Assembly (NCBI GenBank): GCA_033720735.1
Contig: JAWWBX010000201.1
Span: forward strand, 1-8,094
Source: B8-G4 sp033720735
Lineage (GTDB): Bacteria > Bacteroidota > Bacteroidia > Chitinophagales > Saprospiraceae
Length of the DNA stretch: 8,094 nt
Direction of reading: 5' to 3'
The notes under the pieces are model-generated. The model did no database searches and had not been told where the DNA came from. It worked only from the letters and a program-made list of their open reading frames with translations. Shown piece by piece: positions 1-6,900 of this stretch. Within the stretch, counting starts at the first letter, position 1. Each line of letters opens with the position of its first letter. The translations under genes were made by a program, and so were the position numbers.

Positions 1-1043
1 AGTCCGTCACGGGCGTCCTTCGTTTCGATGTGGATCATCGGGTGCCCGTTGCTGTACTTGACGGCATTGTCGAGTAGGTTCTGGATCACGTTGGTCAGGT
101 GCAACTTGTCGGCTTTGATTTTGTCGGATGACGCGCCAAGACGGACGTCGAGATCCACTTCGCCGTTTTGCAGGGCCAGCTCCTTGTTCTCGACGATATC
201 GTTGATCAGGTCATGCAGGTCGACCTCTTCTTTCTGCAGGTGGAAGGTATGGTCGTCGATGCGGGCAATGCTCAGCACCTGTTCCACGTGCTGGTTGAGG
301 CGTTCGTTCTGCTCGCGGATGATGCCGGCGTAGCGCGACAGCCGCTGATCGGCCGCCACCGCCGGATTGTCAAGGAGGACATCCGTGGAGAGCTTGATCG
401 AGGAGATCGGTGTCTTGAATTCGTGCGTCATGTTGTTGATGAAGTCACGCTGCAACTCGGATAGCCGCTTTTGCTTCAACATGATGGCGATCGCGTAGAT
501 GAAGAAGACGATCGCCGCCAGGGTAATGATCAGCAGGATCACCGAGATCTGCATGTCCCCCATCAGGAACGATTGATGGTCCGGAAACTTAACGCCGAAA
601 TAATAAATAAACTCGTCGTACTTGGGCAGGGTCTGATCTGAAAGGATGGGCCGCTCCGGGTCCTCGACGTTACAGTAGTTGCCATAGACCATTTCGTCAT
701 CGCTGCAATCATAGATGGCATACTCGAAGCTGGTGTTGAAGCGCAGGTTGCCAAATTCCTCCAGCAGGTAGTACTCGAGCAGATTGGCGTCGATGACGTC
801 ATTGAAGTTGACGACGTAATAATTGGAGGAGACGCGCTTGATGAGTCCCGATGATGGCAGGATCGAACCGTTGTAGTCCGCCATGGACTTGGCCACGTTG
901 AGCAGCCCGATACTCACCGTCTGGTGGAATTCCTTCTCGGCCAGGCTCCAGTTTCTCCGGAACCAGTACGCCTGGATGAGGAGGATGCCAATGATGGCAA
1001 TGGCCCCCAGGACGACAACCCTTCTGATGGCAGCGCTGGTCAT
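1..1043 (-). CDS. Sensor histidine kinase, C-terminus cut off by window edge
   Basis: An inner-membrane two-component sensor kinase that should autophosphorylate on histidine and pass the phosphate to a response regulator, which is not in the window. The reading frame stays open for 347 codons from the ATG at 1043-1041 to the left edge. A first membrane helix spans residues about 8-25, followed by a periplasmic domain of about 135 residues containing Cys113 and Cys124, then a second helix at about 165-188. The H-box NNMTHEFKTPISSIKLS carries the phospho-acceptor His207 (codon 425-423), and the start of the ATPase domain has the N-box HLTNVIQNLLDNAVKYS with Asn322. The G boxes lie beyond the edge. 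Only about 18 residues separate helix 2 from the H-box, so no HAMP domain fits. An ATG seven bases upstream is followed at once by a stop, so it is not the start. The gene is divergent from the DUF4271 gene. The signal sensed cannot be told from the sequence. Confidence 0.94.
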   Translation of the reverse strand, partial: MTSAAIRRVVVLGAIAIIGILLIQAYWFRRNWSLAEKEFHQTVSIGLLNVAKSMADYNGSILPSSGLIKRVSSNYYVVNFNDVIDANLLEYYLLEEFGNLRFNTSFEYAIYDCSDDEMVYGNYCNVEDPERPILSDQTLPKYDEFIYYFGVKFPDHQSFLMGDMQISVILLIITLAAIVFFIYAIAIMLKQKRLSELQRDFINNMTHEFKTPISSIKLSTDVLLDNPAVAADQRLSRYAGIIREQNERLNQHVEQVLSIARIDDHTFHLQKEEVDLHDLINDIVENKELALQNGEVDLDVRLGASSDKIKADKLHLTNVIQNLLDNAVKYSNGHPMIHIETKDARDG

Positions 1044-1072
1044 GCTACATGCAAATTATGAACATCTGCTGC

Positions 1073-1082
1073 CGGCATGCCG
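1073..1082. repeat. Perfect 10-bp palindrome CGGCATGCCG
   Basis: CGGCATGCCG equals its own reverse complement. It lies 30 bp upstream of the histidine kinase start codon, inside its presumed 5' leader. It could be a dimeric regulator site or nothing; no second copy was noticed nearby. Confidence 0.3.
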
Positions 1083-1086
1083 ATCC

Positions 1087-1103
1087 TTAACAAGGTATTA
1101 ACA
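1087..1103. promoter_or_regulatory. Direct repeat TTAACA-N5-TTAACA, candidate response-regulator operator
   Basis: Two identical hexamers TTAACA lie at 1087-1092 and 1098-1103, exactly 11 bp (about one helical turn) apart, in the spacer between the divergent histidine kinase and DUF4271 genes. OmpR/PhoB-type response regulators typically bind direct half-sites with this period, and TTAACA resembles the known PhoP half-site of Bacillus. A role as operator, perhaps for autoregulation of the kinase operon, is inference. Only two copies are present, so chance cannot be excluded. Confidence 0.35.
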
Positions 1104-1109
1104 CGTGTT
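1100..1109. repeat. Perfect 10-bp palindrome AACACGTGTT
   Basis: AACACGTGTT equals its own reverse complement and overlaps the last four bases of the second TTAACA hexamer. The overlap of a palindrome and a direct repeat in a short divergent spacer makes a regulatory site plausible, but function is unproven. Confidence 0.3.
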
Positions 1110-1149
1110 TTTGCGCAGACGTACCGGATGACGAAACGCTGGTAAAGAG

Positions 1150-1157
1150 TAATTTTG
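1150..1157 (+). promoter_or_regulatory. Candidate Bacteroidota -7 box TAATTTTG before the DUF4271 gene
   Basis: TAATTTTG fits the Bacteroidota housekeeping sigma -7 consensus TAnnTTTG. It ends only 6 bp before the ATG at 1164, so transcription from it would begin at or next to the start codon and give a leaderless or nearly leaderless mRNA. No TTG stands at the expected -33 distance, so the assignment is weak. Confidence 0.3.
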
Positions 1158-1163
1158 TTCCCC

Positions 1164-2264
1164 ATGCCTGCGCGTGCCACATACCTCGTCATCGCTTTCT
1201 GCTGGCTCACCGCCGGCATTTGCGCGCAGTCAGGCAACCCGTTCGACCTGCAATGGAAGCGCACGTCTGCACACCGGATCGCCGATCCGAGCCTGGATTC
1301 TTCTGCCGCCGAAGCCGTCTCAGAAACGACTGAAAGCCCGGAACCACCGGCCCCGGTGACGCCGCCACCGGCTCCCGTCACTGTCGAGCCCGCTGCCGAT
1401 CGTGAGACCGCCCCCGACACTGCGCTCACCCACGCCTCCTCTGAGAATCCGTTCGAACTGCGCTCCGGGACGTCGCCACCCACCCGTAAAGACGATAACC
1501 CCGACGCACTGAAACCTCTGCCTGATGAGCCGGCTTCTGAAAACGTGGTCACGCCTCCGGCGGAAACCACGCCATCGCCGCCCATCGAAAAGCCGGTGAC
1601 CGGCCAGGACACGCGTGACGTCGTATCAAACCTGGTCTTGTTTCTCTTGTTCGGCCTGGTGCTCCTGCTGCTCACCTGGGCGGTGAATATCAACCGGGGA
1701 TTTCTGCGGAAAATATACCGTGCCGTTCTCAACGAGAATTTCTCGTCGCTGCTGCTGCGAGAGCAGCGTTTTGCGTCCAACCAATATCTGTACTACCTGG
1801 TCTACGTCACCTTCTTCATCAACGCCGGTCTGTTTCTTTACTTCCTATCACACTATACGCACTGGGCCGGACACTTCCGGCACCATCCGCTCATGCTCTT
1901 CATTGCGTTTGCCACCGGTGTTTACCTGGTGCGGCATCTCGCGTTGGCGATACTGGGTGGCACCTTCCCCATCGGCAAGGAGATGAAGCATTTCAGCTTC
2001 AATATCTTACTGTTCAATATCCTGCTGGGGATCTTTCTGATACCCGTCAATCTGTTTCTCGCCTTCGGCCCGGCTGACCTGTACGGGGTGGTGATCACCA
2101 TCGCCCTGATCGGTGCGGGGGTCGTTTATCTGGCCCGGCAATTTCGGGGGCTGGTCATCGCCGGCGGATTGATCGGCTCAAACTTGTTTCATTTTTTTGT
2201 GTATCTTTGCACCGTCGAAGTTTTACCTGTTCTGGTTTTATTTAAGCTACTTATAACTGATTGA
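1164..2264 (+). CDS. DUF4271-family polytopic membrane protein
   Basis: A Bacteroidota-type integral membrane protein of 366 residues with no established function. The N-terminus is a secretion signal (hydrophobic residues about 7-19, likely cleavage after Ala21 in GICAQ). A proline- and acid-rich extracytoplasmic stretch covers residues about 45-150, followed by six or so membrane helices near 153-174, 207-230, 241-263, 280-301, 305-325 and 333-362, which form the DUF4271 domain. The motif NPF(D/E)L occurs twice, at residues 25-29 and 95-99. I chose the ATG at 1164 over the in-frame TTG at 1155 because it is the better codon and starts exactly at the signal peptide. hemD follows 18 bp later on the same strand, and this pairing is, as I recall, common in Bacteroidota, suggesting a link to tetrapyrrole synthesis or simply shared expression. 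The family call rests on recognition of the C-terminal half, its size and its neighbour. Confidence 0.85.
   Translation: MPARATYLVIAFCWLTAGICAQSGNPFDLQWKRTSAHRIADPSLDSSAAEAVSETTESPEPPAPVTPPPAPVTVEPAADRETAPDTALTHASSENPFELRSGTSPPTRKDDNPDALKPLPDEPASENVVTPPAETTPSPPIEKPVTGQDTRDVVSNLVLFLLFGLVLLLLTWAVNINRGFLRKIYRAVLNENFSSLLLREQRFASNQYLYYLVYVTFFINAGLFLYFLSHYTHWAGHFRHHPLMLFIAFATGVYLVRHLALAILGGTFPIGKEMKHFSFNILLFNILLGIFLIPVNLFLAFGPADLYGVVITIALIGAGVVYLARQFRGLVIAGGLIGSNLFHFFVYLCTVEVLPVLVLFKLLITD
2184..2209 (+). promoter_or_regulatory. Candidate internal promoter for hemD
   Basis: A TTG at 2184-2186 is followed after 15 bp by TATCTTTG at 2202-2209, a full match to the Bacteroidota -7 consensus TAnnTTTG. 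The usual gap is a little longer (about 17-20 bp). The site lies inside the last codons of the DUF4271 gene and about 73 bp upstream of the hemD ATG, so it could give hemD its own transcript. The bases also encode hydrophobic residues (Phe, Val, Tyr, Leu), which makes T-rich matches more likely by chance. Confidence 0.3.
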
Positions 2265-2282
2265 TTACAAGTCATTTAGGGA

Positions 2283-3077
2283 ATGTCATCAAACTCTGGT
2301 AAGTTAAGCAGCAATGGTGTCAGAGCGGTCCGGAACATCCTGATTTCACAACCCAAACCCGGACGTTCTCCGTACTTCGATTTGGCCGAAAAGTACAAGA
2401 TCGACATCGATTGGAGGCCGTTTATCCACGTCGAACCGGTGACCGAACGGGAGTTCCGCAAGAACCGCATCCGCCCTGACGATTACAGCGCCGTCATCCT
2501 CACAAGCAAGAATGCGATCGATCATTTCTTCCGCATGTGCCAGGAGATGCGCATCACCATGCCACAGTCCACCAAGTACTTTTGTTTGTCGGAAGCGATT
2601 GCCAACTACCTGCAAAAGTTCATTGTCTACCGCAAGCGCAAGGTCTTTGTCGGCAAACGGCTGGTCAGCGAGTTGGCCCCCTACCTGATGAAACACCGCG
2701 ACAATGAAAAGTTCCTGCTGCCCTGCTCTAACCTGGGCAGCAAGCCGGTGACGGAGTTTCTCGACGAAAACGCCTTCGACTATCAGGAAGCCATGATGTA
2801 CCGGACCGTCAGCAGCGACCTGTCTGACCTGGCCGACATCACCTATGATATCCTGGTCTTTTTCAGCCCGCTGGGTATCCAGTCGCTTTACGAGAACTTC
2901 CCGGATTTCAAGCAGAATAATACGCGCATTGCCGTCTATGGCAAGAGCACGAGCCAGGCGGTGGAGGAGCGTGGCCTGACCATCAATATCCAGGCGCCGT
3001 CCCCGGATGTACCCTCGATGTCGATGGCCCTCGATCTGTACCTGCGCCAGGCAAACCGCCAGAACGGCAACCAGTAA
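2283..3077 (+). CDS. hemD: Uroporphyrinogen-III synthase (Bacteroidota type)
   Basis: Cytoplasmic enzyme that cyclises hydroxymethylbilane, inverting ring D, to uroporphyrinogen III, the common precursor of heme, siroheme and cobalamin. At 264 residues it is close to the usual 240-260 plus a short tail. The two-lobed HemD fold is suggested by an N-terminal strand NILISQPKPGRSPYFDLAEK (residues 18-37), the segment SAVILTSKNAIDHFF (69-83), the second-lobe segment YDILVFFSPLGIQSL (188-202) and the C-terminal loop RIAVYGKSTSQAVEERG (215-231). In that loop the common GPTTA pattern reads GKSTS, a mild deviation. HemD sequences diverge widely, so I rely on the Bacteroidota subfamily pattern (RPFIHVEPV, YRTVSSDLSDLADITYD, IQAPSPDVPSM). 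The ATG at 2283 lies 18 bp after the DUF4271 stop with no clear ribosome binding site. A strong terminator follows 23 bp after the stop. Siroheme or cobalamin synthesis genes are not in the window. Confidence 0.88.
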   Translation: MSSNSGKLSSNGVRAVRNILISQPKPGRSPYFDLAEKYKIDIDWRPFIHVEPVTEREFRKNRIRPDDYSAVILTSKNAIDHFFRMCQEMRITMPQSTKYFCLSEAIANYLQKFIVYRKRKVFVGKRLVSELAPYLMKHRDNEKFLLPCSNLGSKPVTEFLDENAFDYQEAMMYRTVSSDLSDLADITYDILVFFSPLGIQSLYENFPDFKQNNTRIAVYGKSTSQAVEERGLTINIQAPSPDVPSMSMALDLYLRQANRQNGNQ

Positions 3078-3084
3078 ACGAAAT

Positions 3085-3098
3085 CACCTTGTGAGGTG
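3085..3098 (+). other. Small hairpin ahead of the terminator
   Basis: CACCT (3085-3089), loop TGTG, AGGTG (3094-3098) forms a perfect 5-bp stem directly between the hemD stop codon and the main terminator stem. It may stabilise the 3' end of the hemD message. It is short enough to be chance. Confidence 0.3.
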
Positions 3099-3100
3099 TT

Positions 3101-3133
3101 AAAAGACTCCAGCAAACCTGGAGTCTTTTTTTT
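3101..3133 (+). terminator. Intrinsic terminator of the DUF4271-hemD unit
   Basis: AAAAGACTCCAG (3101-3112) pairs perfectly with CTGGAGTCTTTT (3118-3129) around the 5-nt loop CAAAC, and the T-run extends to 3133 (eight T in a row). A 12-bp stem with flanking A and T tracts is a textbook rho-independent terminator and could work in both directions. It ends only 3 nt before the ATG of the next gene. Confidence 0.92.
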
Positions 3134-3136
3134 GCC

Positions 3137-3829
3137 ATGCAACGACTGCCGGAACCAATTCAGGACCTCGCCCGCCTTCTGTCGCAACGTCTGCCCGGCC
3201 GGGAAGCACAATTGCGGATGGCCCATGCAGCGCGCGCCCGCGGCGATCTGCACATGCGCGCGGATGTCCGGCCGGCCGCTGTCCTCATCCTCCTTTATCC
3301 CAGGGATGACCAATGGCATACCGTGCTCATCGAGCGCCGCCATGTCCCCGGCGACCGCCATGCCGGGCAGATCAGCTTTCCCGGCGGCAGACAGGAACCG
3401 GGCGAGACGTTGTATCAGACCGCCTTGCGCGAAGGTCAGGAAGAGATCGCTGCACCGCCTGAACAGATTGCCAGGGTGGGAGCTCTGACCGCCTTGCACA
3501 TCCCCGTCAGCAACTACCTCGTGCATCCGTTTGTTGGCTTTTCCCCCCGTCCTCATATATTCATCCCGCAGCCATCGGAGGTCGCCCGCATCATCGAGGT
3601 CCCGTTGACAACGCTGACGAATCCGTCCACGCGCACCCTTCGGCAGATCAACCTCCCAAACGGGACGGTACTGGAGGATGTCCCGTGTTTCGTCTTTGAT
3701 GAGCACTTGATCTGGGGTGCCACGGCGATGATCATCAGCGAATTCCTCAGTGTCATCGATGCGCACCCCACTCTGCCGCATGCGCCATTGCAAAGCACAA
3801 GACAGGGCCGATATCCCGGGCCGGGCTAG
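3137..3829 (+). CDS. Nudix hydrolase, CoA pyrophosphatase-like
   Basis: Probable hydrolase of the pyrophosphate bond in CoA and related compounds, giving a 4'-phosphopantetheine product and 3',5'-ADP. The 230-residue protein has the Nudix box at residues 84-106: Gly84, Glu90, Arg98-Glu99 and Glu102-Glu103 bind the catalytic metal. The Gly expected after EEI is Ala105. Just before it, LIERRHVPGDRHAGQISFPG (64-83) fits the extra motif of CoA-specific Nudix enzymes (RR...H.GQ.SFPGG). The N-terminal LPGREAQLRM and C-terminal LIWGATAMIISEFL are also typical of this group. The ATG at 3137 is the only plausible start: the frame is closed by a stop at 3092 with no start codon between, and the next Met would cut off the conserved LPG segment. 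There is no room for a ribosome binding site outside the terminator stem. icmF follows on the same strand, suggesting a shared role in CoA metabolism. Substrate preference is inferred. Confidence 0.9.
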   Translation: MQRLPEPIQDLARLLSQRLPGREAQLRMAHAARARGDLHMRADVRPAAVLILLYPRDDQWHTVLIERRHVPGDRHAGQISFPGGRQEPGETLYQTALREGQEEIAAPPEQIARVGALTALHIPVSNYLVHPFVGFSPRPHIFIPQPSEVARIIEVPLTTLTNPSTRTLRQINLPNGTVLEDVPCFVFDEHLIWGATAMIISEFLSVIDAHPTLPHAPLQSTRQGRYPGPG

Positions 3830-3866
3830 GTTTTGAACCATCTACATCCGACATTTGTCATGTAAC

Positions 3867-3891
3867 CGGGGCTTTGCCGGACGCAAGCCCG
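3867..3891 (+). other. Bulged hairpin in the icmF leader
   Basis: GGGC (3869-3872) and TTGC (3874-3877), separated by one bulged T, pair with GCAAGCCC (3883-3890) around the loop CGGAC, giving an 8-bp stem. It lies 30 nt before the preferred icmF start and is not followed by a T-run, so it is not a terminator. It is far too small for a cobalamin riboswitch. It could affect translation or be chance. Confidence 0.35.
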
Positions 3892-3920
3892 AAGATTGCT
3901 TCAGATCAAGTGTGCAAACC

Positions 3921-6900
3921 GTGATCGATCAGTCCAACATCTACCAACCGAAGAACAAGATCCGCATCGTGACGGCTGCCTCGCTGTTTGACGGACACGA
4001 TGTCGCCATCAACATCATGCGCCGCATCATGCAGCGTACCGGGGCGGAGATCATCCACCTCGGGCACAACCGCTCGGCCCGCGAGATCGTCGATACGGCG
4101 ATCCAGGAGGATGTACAAGGCATTGCCGTTACCAGCTACCAGGGCGGACACAATGAATTCTTCAAATACATCTATGACCTCCTTCAGGAGCGAGGTGCCG
4201 GGCACATCAAGATCTTCGGCGGAGGAGGCGGGACGATCCTGCCTTCCGAGATCGAAGAGTTGCACGCCTACGGTATCAGCAGGATCTACTCCCCGGACGA
4301 TGGCCGCAACCTGGGGCTGCAGGGCATGATCAACGATGTGCTGAAAGCATGTGATTTCCCGACCGGCGAGGGCCTCAACGGGCAGCTCACCCGGCTCCCC
4401 GAGCAGAATGCCCGCGATATTGCCCATCTCATCTCAGCGGTGGAGAACTTCCCGGAAGATCACGCACAGTGGCTGCAGGAGGACCCCATCCCCGAGGTTG
4501 GCACGATCCCCGTGCTGGGTATCACGGGCACTGGTGGATCCGGCAAATCGAGCCTGGTTGACGAGATCATCCGCCGGTTTCTGCTCGATTTCAAGGACAA
4601 GACAGTGGCCATCGTTTCGGTTGATCCGTCCAAAAGAAAGACTGGTGGTGCCCTGCTCGGTGACCGTATCCGGATGAATGCCATCGGTAGTGATCGCGTC
4701 TACATGCGATCGCTCGCCACGCGCCAATCCAACCTCGCACTTTCCAGGCACGTACGTGGCGCGATCAATATCCTGAAGGCCGCTCAATTTGACCTGATCA
4801 TCCTGGAAACCTCCGGGATCGGTCAGTCCGACACCGAGATCGTCGACCACTCCGATCTGTCGCTGTACGTGATGACGCCCGAATACGGAGCGGCGACACA
4901 ACTTGAGAAGATCGACATGCTCGACTTTGCCGATCTGATCGCGATCAACAAATTCGACAAGCGCGGGGCACAGGATGCCTTGCGCGACGTCAAGAAGCAA
5001 TATCAGCGCAATCACGGCCTGTGGGACCAGGATACGGACTCCATGCCGGTCTATGGGACCATTGCCTCGCAGTTCAATGATCCGGGCACCAACACCCTCT
5101 ATCTCCGGATCGTAGCGCTGCTCAACGAGCAGGTTCCGGGCAAGTTTGCGAGCCAGTATGGATTTGAGACCGGCGAAAGTGAAAAGCGCTACATCATCCC
5201 GCCGCAGCGCGTCCGCTACCTCTCGGAGATTGCCGAGAATAACCGCCAATACGATCAGCACGTCGACCAGCAGGTCGATCTGGCGCGTCGATTGTTTGCA
5301 TTGCACACTTCGATTGCCACGTTGAAGGAAGAAGGCGGCGACCAGGCGACCATCACGGCGTTGCAGCAATGGTACGATGAGCGCTATAAGGATCTCGATG
5401 GTGAGAGCATGCGGCTACTGGAAGGCTGGCAGGAGAAAAAAGCAAACTACGCCCGGGACGAGTTTGTCTATCAGGTGCGCGGCCGTGAGATCCGGGTTGA
5501 GACCACGACCGAGTCGCTGGCCCACCTGCGCATTCCGAAAGTCGCGCTGCCACCATACCATGACTGGGGCGCCATCCTCAGGTGGAGCATGCAGGAAAAT
5601 GTACCGGGAGAATTCCCTTACACGTCCGGCGTCTTTCCCTTCAAGCGCAAGGGTGAAGATCCCACCCGCATGTTCGCTGGTGAAGGAGGCCCTGAGCGCA
5701 CCAACCGCCGCTTTCACTACGTGTCTCTCGACATGCCGGCCAAGCGCCTGTCGACAGCCTTCGACTCCGTGACGCTTTACGGTGAGGACCCGCACCACCG
5801 GCCCGATATCTACGGGAAAGTGGGTAACAGCGGGGTGAGTATTTGCACGCTCGATGACGCCAAGCGACTCTATTCCGGTTTTGACCTCTGCGATCCGAAG
5901 ACCTCGGTCTCGATGACCATCAATGGTCCGGCCGCGACCATGTGCGCGTTCTTTATGAATACGGCCATCGACCAGCAGTGCGAGCTGTATCTCCGAGAGC
6001 ACGGCCTGGAAGACGCTGTGGAAGCTGTGAAGCGGCGCAAGTACGATGACCGGGGCCTGCCACGGCCCGCCTATGATGCGGATATCCCGGAGGGCAACGA
6101 CGGATTGGGTCTCTTGCTGCTGGGCGTCACCGGCGACGAAGTGCTGGAGCCTGCAGCCTATGAGGCATGTAAGGCCAAGGCCCTGCAGGCAGTACGCGGC
6201 ACGGTCCAGGCCGACATCCTGAAGGAGGACCAGGCGCAGAACACCTGCATTTTCTCCACCGAGTTTTCGCTGAAGCTCATGGGTGATGTCCAGGAGTACT
6301 TTATGCAGCATCAGGTGCGCAATTTTTACTCTGTCTCGATCTCGGGCTACCACATCGCCGAGGCCGGCGCCAACCCGATCACGCAACTGGCATTTACACT
6401 GGCCAACGGATTCACCTTTGTGGAGTACTACCTGTCGCGCGGCATGCCGATCGACGCATTTGCTCCCAACCTCTCCTTCTTTTTCTCCAACGGTATCGAT
6501 CCCGAGTATGCCGTGATCGGGCGCGTGGCCCGCAGGATCTGGGCCAAGGCGATGAAGCACAAGTATGGCGCCAACGAGCGCTCCCAGAAACTCAAGTACC
6601 ACATCCAGACATCCGGACGCTCGCTGCATGCCCAGGAGATCTCGTTCAATGATATCCGGACCACCCTGCAGGCGCTCTACGCGATCTATGACAATTGTAA
6701 CAGCCTGCATACCAATGCCTACGACGAGGCGATCACGACGCCCACCGAAGAAAGCGTGCGACGGGCCATGGCGATCCAGCTCATCATCAATCATGAATTG
6801 GGGCTCGCTAAGAACGAAAATCCGCTCCAGGGCTCCTTTATCATCGAAGAGCTGACCGACCTGGTGGAGGAGGCCGTGCTGGCTGAATTTGACCGCATCA

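Noticed and set aside
28..464. Plus-strand open frames of about 100 codons opposite the histidine kinase
   Set aside because: The minus strand encodes a continuous kinase with H-box and N-box through this region, so these are shadows.
1040..1780. Minus-strand open frame of 246 codons across the spacer and the DUF4271 gene
   Set aside because: The product is a Ser/Gly/Ala-rich shadow of the proline-rich segment on the other strand, and it would overlap the histidine kinase leader.
3815..3825. Inverted repeat CCCGGGCCGGG at the 3' end of the Nudix gene
   Set aside because: It is coding sequence for a GC-rich C-terminal tail with no T-run after it, so it is not a credible terminator or site.
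2936..3841. Minus-strand open frame of 301 codons across hemD and the Nudix gene
   Set aside because: It runs through the terminator and opposite two well-supported genes and shows no family pattern.
3830..3920. Cobalamin riboswitch upstream of the B12-dependent icmF
   Set aside because: The gap is under 100 nt and lacks a B12-box-like sequence; only one small bulged hairpin is present.
4434..5369. Minus-strand open frame of 311 codons opposite the IcmF GTPase domain
   Set aside because: It is an antisense shadow; the plus strand carries Walker A and NKxD motifs in order.
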